This document shows, in pieces, positions 11,132 to 23,078 of a stretch of DNA of 64,000 nt. The notes under the pieces were generated by a model. The model saw only the letters and a program-made list of their open reading frames with translations. It did no database searches and was not told the origin of the DNA. Numbering within the stretch: position 1 is the first letter of the stretch; each line of letters opens with the position of its first letter. The translations under genes and the position numbers were made by a program. Location: the NCBI GenBank assembly GCA_036346255.1, contig CM070628.1, positions 14,151,840 through 14,215,839 on the forward strand, read 5' to 3'. This DNA comes from Ampelocalamus luodianensis. Its lineage: Eukaryota > Streptophyta > Magnoliopsida > Poales > Poaceae.

Positions 11132-14100
11132 TGTAACATCCCAATTTTTTCGAGCTTGAAAATCATTTAAATAGTTAGTAGGAAAAATTCACCATTTGGA
11201 TTTATTTGTTTTTAAGTTCAAAAGCTTAATATTGGACTTTACAAACAAAAACATTTAATGTGAATAATCCCAACTTGAACATTAGTCAAAACTATTTTAT
11301 TTGGGTTCTATGTGCTCAGATATATTTTCTAGATTTTTCTAGAATTTTTCTGAGTTCATTTGCTATTTTCTATTGCTTATTTGAATTTCTGGTAATTTAT
11401 AAAATAGAAAAACTATTTAAAATCTCGGAAACCCCTTCGGGCCGAATCTTCCTTCGATCCGACCCATTCTCTCTCTGTTCCAGCCCAACTCCCGCCAGCC
11501 CGCTCGCCCGCGCGCGCGCGCCGCCTCCGTGCCACTAACGTGTGGGCCCCACGCCTTCGTCGTCCCCCTCGCGCCTGGCTTCTTCTTCGCGAGCGGCCGC
11601 GCCGTCCGCCATTGAAGCAGCTCGAGCTTCGTCCGACAAACGTGGATGCGGCCCTGATTTTATGCGCGGATGATTCCTTCTGGATGCCCTATCTATCCCG
11701 CACACGTTTCCGTTGAAATCTTATCCCGACACGGACTCTATCCCCTTCCAATCCCGGTTTCTTCCTCGTGTTCGTTTCAGACTCTTTTAGGGTTTCGCCG
11801 CCGACGCCTCCTAGCCTCCCGACCCTATAAATAGGACCCCAGGATCGCATCAACGCCCGCACAAGAAACCCCAAACCTCGACCCTCCCGAGCTCTTGCGC
11901 GCGCAATTCTCTATCTAGGGTTTTCGGCCGCGCTTCGTCGCCGTCAATTTGCGCCGCCGCCAGTGTCGCCGCGTCGTCGTCGAGTGCACCGTCAGGTTCA
12001 GCATCACCAGGGCTACCTCCAGGAGCCTTCGCCGCCGCCAGAACCTCACCGGAGCTCCAGTCCGACAAAACCCGAAGCACCTCCGCCGCTCTGAGCTCGC
12101 GCGCCCGATCATGCCGCCGTCCCTCCGTCACACGAGTTGCATGAGTAGGTTCGCAATAGCGCCCTCTACACGCTGGTACCACTCACCGCCGGCGAAGCCC
12201 CGCCGTTCGCCGTTGCCATCGGTCCCCGAGCCGCCGCCGCCGTCGGGTCCGACGTGGACGCCACCTCACCTGCCACCTCAGCATTCGTGCCGACGTGTCG
12301 CTTGCGTGGCGCCGTGTCGGCGAACGCGTGTACGCCGCGCGGCACGGCCCACCGAACCCGTGAGTCGATCCGCATGGACTTGGTCCACGGTGCACCATCT
12401 CACCGACATGTGGGTCCCACCTGTCAGGCCATTTGTCACCCCGTCCGAACGTTCTTCGCTGACGTCAGCATTGTGCAATAATCCATTTTTTCTTCAGAGA
12501 AATAATTCGAAAATTCTGGAAAATCCAAATTATGGTTTCTTTTTAGATTCAATCTTCTAGAGCTCATAACTTTTGCATCCTAACTCCGATTGAGCCCATT
12601 CAAATTTCTAAATTCATCTAAATTCAAGCTCTATTTATCTGAGATTTTTATTTAATTTTTGGAGCTTGTTTTGCCTCTGTTATTTATTTGTTTTGTTTAT
12701 TTGTTTTGTTTGCGAGTAGACGTCGATTCGTCGGGGAATTTTGTGGAAGAAGGAGCACCCCAAGATCAGGACCAGTACATAGACCTTTTCCAAGGCAAGT
12801 CATACATTTAATCATCTTGAACCCAGTTTTCCAATTACTTTGTGTTAAAGTATTGCATTTTATGTTAACTATGTATTTAAATGCTTTGGGCATAGTTATT
12901 ATCCAAATTGTTATCACCCCTTGACATTGTATGCCATAATTCCTTGTCACCCTAGATTGGTTTATTAGTTGGTATTATTATAGCACCAACATGGGTTGGT
13001 TAGATGCGAGTACAATTGCTTAGCTATGCTACGAGTCTCACATCTCATGAAAGTTGTAATTATTAAATATGACTAAGTGACTATGGAACTATGTGATAAA
13101 AAACTGTGTGTACTGTGTGCTATTACTTTGTGGATGGCATGTGTTGCACTAAAACCAACTAGGTGGTAAAGGATTTAGACTGAGGCAAGTGGTGGAAGCT
13201 ATGTGATATGGTGGGCTTTGTGATGGGAATGATAATCTTTGTGACTTAGTTAGAACATGGAAGTCTTGCCTTGGTCAATTAAGGACTTAACTTTGTGCGC
13301 CATTGAACTGAGCCTTACTGTACGACCACATGCCTGGTATGGGACGGGTCTAACTTAGTAAGTTATGGATTCTCGGCATTGATGTTCGGTGGATAGGTTA
13401 GGGTGTGTGACGTGGTGGAGGTGTGACTACTTAGTGGTTGCATCGCGGACGGTTCGCCGCTTCCTGTCGGTGTGTGTTATGCCAAAGCGCTTCGTTTGGG
13501 TTGGCATAGCGGTTTGTAAGCACACTGGGAATGTCAATGTTTGAGATGAAGTTTCTGAACCGTTTTGTTATGATTAGTGCTTGCTACACTAGTTGTATCT
13601 TGTGGGTAAAGTGTACAACCTCTGCAGAGTGTTAAATCAATCTATTCGAATAGCCGCGTCCGCGGTCATGGACATGCTCGGGAATTTCACACGAGGGGTA
13701 GTTTTCATAATATGTTGGGATGGGAGCTGTGTGACCTCAATCATATGGCTGTGTGAAAGAATTTGGTTAGGCTATGTGTCTTTGTGAAAACAAATGTTAA
13801 ATTAATATTGTCTATTTGTTTTGAATTATGTTTTCAATCTATTATTGTATTCAATTGCAAATGTTGCTTTTATACAAAAGAACCACAGAAGCCTTTTCTT
13901 TGGAATAAGTCTGCATCTATACATTGCATTCTGTGGTATGATTTGCAGTACGATTGTGTACTCACGCTTGTTGTAAAACTTACGCCCAAACCTACAGAAG
14001 AGGAGGAGTCTACGCCTGCTTTCGAGGAAGAGTTCGCCGAAGGTTGCTGATCGTTAAGGTCTGGATCCCAGTTGGTTGCTTGTGGTGAATTGGTGGGATC

Positions 14101-14340
14101 TACGCTGGAGTTATTTCCGTTCCGCTGCTGCTTTATTCATTGTTAGCCCTGCGTGGCTTAATAAGTGTAAACTCGACCATAAGGTCAAAACCCTTATTTG
14201 TTATTCAAACTAATCGTTTACTTTATTTATCGTTTGTGTGGATCGATATTTACCTATGTTAACCCTGTGTGTACTAGCGTGATCCTGGACTAGTGCAGTA
14301 TACACATATGGTTCCAGAATCGTAATTTTGGGTCCCGACA
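11132..14340 (+). repeat. 3' LTR of the gypsy element (3.2 kb)
   Basis: It starts TGTAACATCCC and ends GGGTCCCGACA. A GC-rich 5' half with a TATA box (TATAAATA, 11826-11833) passes into an AT-rich second half from about 12480. It has the same architecture as the LTR remnants at 1-3925 (minus) and 44777-50289. The open frame at 11949-12560 lies in the GC-rich transcribed LTR and has no protein family features, so I treat it as non-coding. Confidence 0.85.
11826..11833 (+). promoter_or_regulatory. TATA box of gypsy LTR
   Basis: TATAAATA followed about 30 bases on by a GC-rich presumed transcript start, inside the 3' LTR. In a 3' LTR it could drive read-out transcription toward 14341. Confidence 0.5.
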
Positions 14341-15423
14341 ACGTACAAGCTATCCTCGTACGTTCCCAAGTCCAGGTGTGGCCGTCCGATCTGGAAATGC
14401 TCCAACGACCACAGCTACAGTAGAAGCGGGCATCCCGAGAGGATGGAGCCATCGTGCGCACGCTGGCATGCGTCGCACAGTGCGCGGTACATCGCGCGCA
14501 AGCACAGCCGGACCCCACGCGTACTACGGGATCTGGTCGACCGGTGAGTCCACCACCTCACGCGCGTACCGGATGTAGTGCTTGTCGACGCTGTCACCGT
14601 GGGAGCCCAGGAACATGACCCACCCGAACAACCACAGCAGGTAGGCCTCGAAGTGCCTCCTAACAGTGACATCCTCTGGGTTCTGCGCCATACGCTTGGG
14701 CTGCAAGAAGACACGTACACGTCAGCAAGGTTCACATACGAATTGTTGCGAGAGAACAATAGTTACGAACACTTACGTAGAACTGGCAGATCCACTTCAG
14801 CGTGGGCCCGTGCGGGCTGCTGAACTCCACGTACTCGCGCTGGCGGCAAAGACATCGTTGAACTCGCTAGCGGTCCGTGCGCCACGTGGCGGGACATCGG
14901 CGCCGCCATCGAGCGCTGCGTAGGGGCAACCCAGTCAGGTAGCCCACGTCCTGCAGCGTCGGCGCCATCTCCCCACACGGGAGGTGTTACGTGTGGGTTT
15001 CTGGCCTCCAACGGTCAACGGCGCCGCCAGGCGGGGCGGTCACGTAAAAACGCCTGAGCGCACGGCCGCACGCGCGGTCTGCTCTTCCTCCACTGTCGCC
15101 TCCACCATCCTCGCGAGTGGAAGGAGGCCTGCCGCTCTCAACCTGCGTCCAAACGATTAAGAACAAACATGAGTCAACGCAAAATAATCAGACCGCGATT
15201 GAGTGCATGAAGGTCACAACTTCACGTACCTCGGAATCCAGTCTCGGTGCAGCCTCCATGCCCTGATGGGGGTGCGTAGCCGAAACACCCCAAGCTCTAT
15301 CGGTGTCTCGCCCTCCGGGGGGAGCACGGTACTGAGGCGGCTACGGTGACGTGTGTCAATCACTGGGTCAAGCAACTCGTAGTGACTCGCGTCTGCCATA
15401 CCTGAAAATGCAGCAAAAAACAA
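14341..15423 (-). pseudogene. Plant mobile domain (PMD) protein remnant
   Basis: Read on the minus strand: DASHYELLDPVIDTRHRSR and WRLHRDWIPR (15399-15230); a GT...AG intron; AGLLPLARMVEATVEEE after the acceptor near 15150; then in another frame VDRWRPETHT, HLPCGEMAPTLQDVGYL (about 14950-15010); WLFGWVMFLGSHGDSVDKH (about 14590-14640); YAWGPAVLA; and SGCPLLL-LW (about 14410). These are the PMD blocks found in transposon-borne and MAIN-like plant proteins. Damage includes a stop in THTFHLPCGE, frameshifts, and TAG at 14524-14526 and 14415-14417 where the family has glutamine. The gene is cut at 14340/14341 by the gypsy LTR. Confidence 0.75.
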
Positions 15424-16480
15424 AGTTTATATTTTTTTCATACGTCTTTACGTAGCCTATGTACCAACTACGAATTTTCTTTACAAATTTAATGCATGAC
15501 ACATTTTTAAATGATATTTTCCGCACTAACAGGATATTGACCGCGCACTAACACAATAATAACAGCGCACTAACAAAATAATAACCGCCCACACATATTC
15601 TCACAATTTAAAAATGTGTCATGCAATTCTCCTAGTTTAAAAGACAATTCCTGCATTAATTATATTACTACAGCGGTCAACCAGCGCCATACTCAACTCT
15701 ATGTCGCTATTGTCATAATTCTATGTCGCTACACAACTCAAAATATGTACTACACAGTTCGACTACATTTATGTACCATACTCAATTCTATGTAGATATT
15801 GTCGCAATTCACAGTTCGACTACATGTATCTAACCCACTCAAAAGGTGCACTACACAGTTCGACTACATTTATCTAACCCACTCAAAAGGTGCACTACAT
15901 AGTTCGACTACATTTATCTAATCTACTCAATTCTATATCGCTATTGTCGCAATTCTATGTCGCTACACAATTCAAAATATGTACTACACAGTTCTACTAC
16001 ATTTATCTAACCTACTCAATTCTACGTCATTATTTTTGTTTGCTAACCTACAAGGTTTGGACGTAACGTACACAGTTTCAGAAAAATTTACCTGCAAGAT
16101 GATCGATCGAAACTGATGCTCTATCAATCTCTCTCCTCTGCGACGAACCGGCAGAGCTTCGCTACTATTTCTTCTCTCCCTCTCCAACCCTCTCTTGTTT
16201 TTTTTCGAATTAAAATGAATTCAACACTGATTTTTGGGTTTTATAGTCGTACCGCCGCGATTGAATTGGCGGCGAAACCTATCGCCGATTCAATCGGCGG
16301 CAGAACTCGCCTAACTTCCGCCGCGATTCAAGCGGCGATAGCTAGTTGGACCGGCTGCGAGGTGGCGGCAGGTTCTTATGTCGCGATTGAACCGCAACGA
16401 GATATATTTTTGTAATTTTTTCAAACGACTATTTATTTTTGTAAATATCTTTTAAAATAATATTATTTTAAAAAAAAAAT
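15424..16480. mobile_element. 5' flank of the PMD transposon remnant
   Basis: AT-rich sequence upstream of the PMD gene, containing a short tandem array (15811-15940) and a segment at 16250-16390 built of CCGCCGATTCAATCGGCGG-like inverted words. No coding sequence is recognisable. It probably belongs to the same element as the PMD gene, but I could not find both termini. Confidence 0.4.
15811..15942. repeat. 44-bp tandem repeat, three copies
   Basis: Units starting at 15811, 15855 and 15899 share ACAGTTCGACTACATTTATC-type sequence followed by TAACCCACTCAAAAGGTGCACTAC. Diverged half-units extend the pattern on both sides (15670-16030). Confidence 0.8.
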
Positions 16481-17265
16481 TGCCACAAAGCCAGCCCAGT
16501 GATCCCATAGCCTGTATCGCAGCCCAACGCCCAGTCCGTGACATTTCAAGGAAAAATGTATTTGCCTCATTTTCTTAAGAAAAACTAGTTTGGTAATTCA
16601 TCCTGATGTTTATACATTTGAATTGTTTAATGCTGACGACACCATGGTTAGCACTTTCAGCAAAACTGTCTTGGTGAAATTGAAAGGTGAGACTAGAAAG
16701 GACAGGAGAATAGGCAAAAATATAGATCGCATGGAATCGTTTGCTAGTGAAGACTGCACATAACTCATCAATAAGTATGTTGGAAAAGCAGAAATAACGC
16801 AACTACTCAACTTAAAACTGATAGCCATGCATCCTACCTAGGTGTAGCCTTGCATCAAGAGGCCTCGTATGGTTCTTTAAGCTGGAAGCAGCACGAAATA
16901 ATACACCAACTCAACTTGCTTCTGCAGGAATCAGATATCCCTGCATCTTATGAATTGACTTAAAGCCGAGTGCCCATTGCTTTTGGAGTTGGAATGAGCT
17001 AACGAACGTTCAGTTGAAGCCTCCTGCATAATAAGACGCTTAGCAATGACATAAGCCAATCCCATGGCAGTGGAAGTCTAGTAGTCTACTAATGTAAAGA
17101 GGCCATAAACTCAGCATGAAACGATGCAATTGGTCTCCATGGAGTAAGTAGAGTAGGTATCAACCAAAATGCACCTGGAAGTACGTACCAACACACATCT
17201 TGTACGGCCACCTGCTCTAACATCAAACAGACCTAATCCACATGCACTTCACGCAGCCCACCATG
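16481..17265. other. Intergenic, no gene seen
   Basis: Upstream region of the CASP gene. Short open frames on the minus strand (16575-16828) show no family features. The last few hundred bases presumably hold the CASP promoter. Confidence 0.5.
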
Positions 17266-17274
17266 TATATATAT
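17266..17274 (+). promoter_or_regulatory. TATA box of the CASP gene
   Basis: TATATATAT, 79-87 bases before the ATG at 17353. This spacing would leave a 5' UTR of about 50-60 bases. Confidence 0.5.
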
Positions 17275-17352
17275 GCAAGAAACATGGATTGTTTTCTTCA
17301 AACCAGCAAAACAATTGAGTTTTATCAGTTTAAGCACTGTAGAAAACTCACA

Positions 17353-18207
17353 ATGAAAGGATCCGGTGAGCATGGTGAGACCTCGAAGGCACCCCTGAGC
17401 AGGGGGGTCAGTAGAGGAGTGTCCATCCTTGACCTCATAATTCGCTTCATTGCGATCATTGGCACCCTTGCAAGTGCCATTGCCATGGGCACCACCAACC
17501 AGACGTTGCCTTTCTTCACGCAGTTCATTCGGTTCAAGGCGCAGTACAGTGATCTCCCGACTCTCACGTATCTGCAGAAAGCCTCCCCAATACTTGATAG
17601 CATTACTTTCAGATAAAATATGGGTATCTGATGCCCCAACTGTTCCAATTTTCTGTCAACAGGTTCTTTGTGGTGGCAAATTCTACTGTCTGCGCCTATC
17701 TCATCCTTTCGCTACCACTATCAATTGTGCACATCATTAGGAGCAGGGCTAAATACAGCAGGCTGATCTTGATCTTCTTTGACACGGTAAGACTACCTCT
17801 TTCTCTACGTTAGAGCATAGCAGTGTTGAACACCTAAATTATTATGTCATCTTGCATGAAAGTATGCATGGTTACTTTACATAGTATATTAAAGAAAAAG
17901 AAGCTTCTAATCGCAAAACAAAAAAAGAAGCATCAACAAGTATAACAAGTATATCAGCTAGTTACTTGGTTTCTTTGCGATTCTTGTGAAGGCAATGCTA
18001 GCTCTGGTGACCGCAGGGGCATCTGCAGCAGCAGCTATTGTGTACTTAGCACACAAGGGTAATGCCAGGGCAAACTGGCTTGCTATTTGCCAGCAGTTCG
18101 ACTCATTCTGCGAGCGTATCTCTGGCTCCCTGATTGGCTCGTTTGCAGCCATGGTTGTGCTTATACTGCTCATATTCCTCTCTGCCATTGCCCTGGCTAG
18201 GCGCTAG
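17353..18207 (+). CDS. CASP: Casparian strip membrane protein (CASP), three exons
   Basis: Exons are 17353-17567, 17663-17786 and 17992-18207; all junctions are GT-AG and keep frame, giving 184 residues, normal for the family. Four membrane segments are visible (about 25-45, 73-97, 103-130, 159-180). The first extracellular loop holds QTLPFFTQF, close to the CASP signature ESLPFFTQF, which separates true CASPs from CASP-like proteins. The second loop has the paired cysteines C146 and C153 (CQQFDSFC). The conserved Arg in membrane segment 1 (IIRF, R31) and Asp in segment 3 (FFD, D112) are present. CASPs polymerise in the endodermal plasma membrane and recruit peroxidases to build the lignified Casparian strip. 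The N-terminus is short (24 residues) and basic. The gene is convergent with the PPR gene downstream and looks intact. Confidence 0.93.
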
Positions 18208-18607
18208 ACCAAATTGTGCCTCATTCGCTCCCTGCAGTATGAAGTGTGATATCATGGTGTGATTCTTGTACTTGCTTGCTTAATGTAATAATCTGTGAGC
18301 CTATTTGCCTCTTGCTACCATCCTCTACTATGTCATCTGGCATCTTGATTGTGTACTTCTTGTTTTGATGGTTTGTGTACTTCATATACAACTGTTACAG
18401 AAAATGAATATAGATGCACTGTCATGGATTGAGTAATGTGATTTTCAATAGAGTTGTCGGTAAATTGATGTTTAAGTAGACAAAATAAATGATAGATGTC
18501 ATTAGCTGGTAACTCCATACCTGCTAGTTGCACTGATGCTGCTAAGTGAAACTACCATTCGGCATTTCTGAATATGATTTGACTCTCCATGGTATAATAT
18601 CCACTAA
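18208..18607. other. Convergent intergenic spacer
   Basis: Four hundred bases between the CASP stop and the stop of the minus-strand PPR gene. It must hold both 3' ends. No other feature is seen. Confidence 0.6.
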
Positions 18608-20301
18608 TCAGGGTACTGAAAGACCAGCAGTTTTATGGTCAGCCTGAGCATAACCAGCAACTTTTCTTATTCCCTTTTCATCCATTGATCCCCGTACTGT
18701 CTCCACCCCAAACCATTCCCCAGATGATGCGTAAATGCCAGAGAGCAGCACATAATCACCACTCGAATCTTCATTCATGTTTAGAAGCCTCTCCCTGGCA
18801 AGCTTGCCCAGGGCCAGATTCCCATAGGTCCTGCACGCCCCAAGCAGTGTCCTCCATATGACTGCACTAGGTTCGCACTTCATGCTGCTCACAATTGCAA
18901 ATGCTTCATCCAGTAAGCCTGCACGGGCAAGCATATCCACTATGCAACTGTAGTGCCTTGCATTAGGCTCAATCCTGTACCCGCCTTTCATCAGAGAGAA
19001 ATATGTCTGACCATCTTCAACCAGTCCGGCATGACTGCATGCACCGAGGACACAGAGGAAAGAAATCTCATTTGGGGAAATTCGCTCTTCAAGCATATTC
19101 TTGAAGAATTGGACAGATTGTTCTGCTTGTCCATGGAAGGCCAGTCCTCCGATGATCGAATTCCATGTCCAGACATCCCTCTCCTTCATCCTGTTAAAGA
19201 CTTCCATTGCAGTCTGCACATCCCCACACTTGCATACATTGATACCAATGCATTTCCAATAACAATACTTATACAGGGCCTATCTTCCAAGTGCAAAGAA
19301 TGTATCATCCTCCCCTTGTCAAGCGATCCTAAGTTCGCACAGCAGGACAGCAGACTAACAATAGTGGCCTCGTCAGGCATCCACCCTGCACTCCTCATCT
19401 CATCAAACACCTCCAATGCTTCCTTCAGCATCCCCTTTGCTGCGTACCCTTTGATAATGGTGTTCCACGAAACTACATCCTTCTCCGGCAAATGGTCAAA
19501 CAGCCCCCTCGCCTTCTCCATCTCCCCATGCTTCGCATACGCGCCCACCATCACATTCCAACACACCAGGTCCTTGTGCCGGCACTCATCAAACATTTGC
19601 CGTGCCATGTGCAAGTCACCTCTCGCCGCATGCCCCGCTATGACAGCCGACCACGCCACAACATCCCACTCGCCTGCCTCATCAAGAAGCGCGCCGGCAA
19701 CCCTCAAATCCCCGCACTTGGCATGCATGTTGATAAGCGCGTTCCTCACGAACGCATCCTTCGTGAAGCCCAGCTTCACGACGACGCCGTGGACCTGATA
19801 CCCGGCGCAAGAACCCCCGGACAAGGTGGCACAAGCCCGGAGGAGGTAACAGAACGTGAAGGCGTCGGGCCTCAGGCGCGCCGCCTCGATGCGACGGTAC
19901 GCCGGGAACGCCGCAGCGGGTGCGGCGCCGTGCGCGTACCCGCGTATCATGGCGTTGTGCATGAAGAGGTCCGGGTAGGGAATTCGGTCGAACAGCTTCT
20001 GGGCGTAGTCCATGTTGCCGCGGAACGAGGTTACGCACGAGAGCAGCAGGTCTCGCAGGGGCTGGAAGCGCGACGTGATGCCCTTGACGACCAAGTTTCC
20101 GTGGATTTGCCTCAGGGTGCGCGGGCTTAGACGCGCGGAGCCGTTCCGGATCATGCGTTGATGATGTTGTGTTTCTTGAAGTCTCTGTGTGGCCACTGTG
20201 CTCGAGGAGGTAAGGCAGTGGCCGAGGACCGTGGTGGAGAAGGCCGCGGGGCGTGGCGTCCGGCGGCGGCCGGAGCAACCAGCACTCCAGCAGTGCACCA
20301 C
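18608..20301 (-). pseudogene. PLS-class PPR protein (E type) with one-base frameshift
   Basis: Two abutting frames (20301 to 19186, and 19219 to 18608) make one intronless PPR gene of about 565 residues. The N-terminal frame runs through LRQIHGNLVVKG, MDYAQKLFDRIPYPDLF, NALINMHAKCGDLRVAG, DLVCWNVMVGAYAKHGEMEKA and VVSWNTIIKGYAAKG. The C-terminal frame has VWTWNSIIGGLAFHG, ISPNEISFLCVLGACSHAGL, IVDMLARAGLLDEA and an E motif (GDYVLLSGIYASSGEW). It lacks a DYW domain. The break lies in a would-be YAKCGD motif: minus-strand GCAAGTGTGGGG (19222-19233) reads as if one A were lost. The start could be 20301 or the later Met at 20154. Such proteins bind organelle RNA for editing or processing. Either a recent pseudogene or a sequencing error. 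Confidence 0.85.
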
Positions 20302-21454
20302 GCAGCACGGTGAGAAATGAAGTGGGAATACACGACTGGAGAATACGTGTTATCTATGGAGAACGCACGTGTATTTCGTTTCTCCTCCGGTGAGGAGATG
20401 GTTCAACAAGTAAGGCCTCGTTTCAAATGAGACGATTTTCTTCAGCCGTTTTTTGAAGCCAGAAGTCACCCAGGTAGCTTCCCATGGTTTCAACGGGATG
20501 GACTTCTGAGTTTACCTCTAGAGTTGGAGTGTATTTACCTACCCTTGCTACTAAACAAAAACCCTAAACCCCCTTCTCCTCCTCCACCACCTGTCTGAAA
20601 CCCTAGCTGCGCCCGTCTGCTCCTCTCTCCTCCTCCCACGTCGTCGCCGCCCTCCTCCCTCCTCCACCCTCCCCTGACACCGCCGCCCTGCTCCCTCCTA
20701 CCTCCCCCGACGCCGCCGCCCTCCTCCGTCCTCCTTCCTCCCCCTCCCGCGCCAGCACCAACGCCCTCCTCCCTCCCCAGTGCCGCCGTCCCCGCTTCAT
20801 TTTTCTGATATAGTTAATTTTCCTTTTTATTTTTTCTTATACTTTTGTAATCATGAAAATAGATCAATTGTCGTTAATTATCATCAATTGCGTTAATTGT
20901 CGTTAAGATTTACTTGTGTGCAATTTGTCGTTAATTGCTGTCAATTGTGTCAATTGTTGTTAATATTTACTTGTGTGCAAATTATCATTAAATATCATTA
21001 ATTGTCGTCAATTGCGTTAATTGTTGTTAAGATTTACTTGTGTGCAAGTTATCATTAATTGTTGTTAAACGATATCAAATAAGTCATCATTTGTCTCAAG
21101 GGCATTCGGACATTTCGCAACTCAAAAGCTCTAGCCGTCCGACCTAAAAGTGAGACTGTCAAACATCCCCTAATACTTGTCAACTAGAGATCTTAATCTA
21201 GGATGTTGTCGTCAATTCTTTTTAGCTTCTAAACTCTTTTTTTCATTTTAGATGAAAACCAATTACGTTTGAATTGAGTGGTATAAAAATAGAGTAAATT
21301 GCATTTTCCACCACTTAATTGGACCCATCGTTGCGTCAAACACTAGGTTTGATCTTTCTTTGCACATAGCACCGTCTAATCTTACAAAGTATTGCACTTT
21401 GCACTAGGGACTCACCTCCAATCGGAGCTGACATGCATACCTGACAGTTCAGGC
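20302..21454. other. Intergenic with short tandem repeats
   Basis: 20580-20800 is a pyrimidine-rich tract of CTCCTCC and GCCGCC words. 20880-21070 is AT-rich with three copies of GTTAAGATTTACTTGTGTGC-like sequence (starts 20902, 20959 and 21026, spacing 57 and 67). The edges (about 20415 and 21150) have loosely similar inverted words, so a small hAT-like element is possible but not shown. No gene seen. Confidence 0.5.
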
Positions 21455-21642
21455 CAGTGGCGGACCCAGACCAAAATTTAGAGGATGCTAATGAGACTTG
21501 CTCACCTACTTGCAGCTTACTGAATGCCGGGTTGCTGGCCAGTGGTAGTCTGTTTGAGCACGATTAGATTGAAGGTGCTAGGGAGGTACACCATGAGCCG
21601 ATAAGGAGGGCGCCAGGCCCGGCTACCCCTGGGTCCGCCCGT
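21455..21642. mobile_element. Small hAT-like element
   Basis: It starts CAGTGGCGGACCCAG and ends with CTGGGTCCGCCCGTG, whose complement CACGGGCGGACCCAG matches 13 of 15 bases. CAGNGGCGGA is a typical hAT terminus. At 188 bp it has no coding capacity. Flanking 8-mers (GTTCAGGC and GTTCTTGT) match only partly, so the target duplication is weak. Confidence 0.5.
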
Positions 21643-21693
21643 GGTTCTTGTAAGCACCACGCGCGTGGAGGTGGTGGTAGCCCACGTTGCAAG

Positions 21694-23073
21694 TGTTGGA
21701 AATATGCCTAGAGGCAATCATAGATATGATTATATTTTGTTATGTTCATAATTTATTGGATAATATACTATCTTGTTCCAAGAATAATATCGTTAATATT
21801 TATTATCAAGTATGTGACTTGATTGTGAAACTCTATATTTGTCTTTGCGATGATTATTCTAAAGCGATCCCTAATCGGAAACATATGAGAACACATATGA
21901 ATAGACTAGCATATGTATTGGGTGATAACCATGTTTCACGGATCATAGATATGGAGATATCAAACCAATAATATGAACACATGTTAGCGAACATAGGGTT
22001 GGATCGACCCACCATAAGACACTGTGAGAACATTGTATTCTTAAATATCATCAGTTGGTCTCATTTACAATGTGTATGCTTATATCCTTAGACTTGAGAT
22101 CGTCGCACGTACTCGAGATGTGTAGTGACTTACTTAGGGGTTGCCAAACGCTACTCCGTAACTGGGTAGTTATAAAAGAAGCTTTCGGGTTTGTCATGAT
22201 ACATGCGTCGAGGAATGGTCGATCAAGATAGGATTTATCCCTCCATGCAACGGAAGAGATATCTCTAAGCCTCTCGAGTGACCGGATTTCAGAAATGCAT
22301 GGCTATGCTACTTGCGGTTAAAGAGTTAACCATAGTTGGGGAATTCGAGTCACGTGATCGAGAAAGAGTGGTCGAGCTAACCAACAAGGATGGCACATAC
22401 TCACCTTGAGTTTGATCGATATCGTGAGGCAAAGGGAAATACAAATGAGATTTGTTAAGATTTGTCCAATGTGATCTTTACGTATACTCGGGAGTCGACA
22501 TGTCCTGCTAGGGGGCCACTACTGATTAGTGGACGAGTAGGAGTACTCATGTCATGTCTAAGTGTACTTGAACCTATAGGGTCGCACGCTTAAAGGGTTG
22601 GGATATGTTTTGGATAGTGATCAGAATTCTTATAGGCCACGAGTTCCTAATGAGCCTCAAAGTTCGAGACCCATTATGGATGCCTATATATAGAGGGGCG
22701 GTGGCATAGGGTTAATAGTGATTTTCAGAATTCCCGAAACCCTAGCCACCACACCTCCCTCGCTCAAGACCACGCAGCTGGCGCTAGCACTCCGGTGCGT
22801 GGTGTCCCTGCCTTGTACGTGTGGATACCTTGGAGGCGTTGCTGCGAGGCTTCAACGCTAGGACGATCTGCAACTTGTGACGGACATGAGGAGCACTTGG
22901 AGGAGGCGCAAGGCCAGTACGTCTACAACTGCACCAACGCGCTACATCGACTCTTCTTCCGTTGCGAGTCTACACATATAGTGGTAATCTCGTGATCTAT
23001 TTCTAGCGAAGGTTCCTTGGTTGCATGGTAGATTTTTGATATTGCGCTAGTGTAGCCTATCTGTGTTCCTTCA
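21694..23073 (+). mobile_element. Solo LTR of an Angela-type Ty1/copia element
   Basis: It starts TGTTGGAAATATGCC and ends GTTCCTTCA (1380 bp), flanked by the perfect direct repeat GCAAG (21689-21693 and 23074-23078). There is no primer-binding site or interior, so it arose by LTR-LTR recombination. A TATA box (TATATATA, 22685-22692) sits in the expected place. Confidence 0.9.
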
Positions 23074-23078
23074 GCAAG

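Larger units (their letters stand above)
5594..14340 (+). mobile_element. Tekay-like Ty3/gypsy chromovirus, 5' end missing
   Basis: The order is leader, gag with CCHC knuckle, aspartic protease, reverse transcriptase, RNase H, integrase, a chromodomain-like C-terminus, polypurine tract, then a 3.2-kb 3' LTR. RT before integrase and the C-terminal WEREEEL-type motif place it in the chromovirus branch, most like Tekay. No 5' LTR lies between the copia LTR end (5593) and the leader, so the element is truncated or rearranged there. Every coding block carries stops or frameshifts, so it cannot move on its own. Confidence 0.85.

Noticed and set aside
11949..12560. 203-codon frame inside the 3' LTR
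   Set aside because: It lies in GC-rich transcribed LTR sequence, has frames open on both strands, and shows Arg/Pro-rich low-complexity sequence without a domain.
18953..20130. Plus-strand frames of 281 and 212 codons opposite the PPR gene
   Set aside because: They are antisense shadows; the minus strand carries clear PPR motifs.
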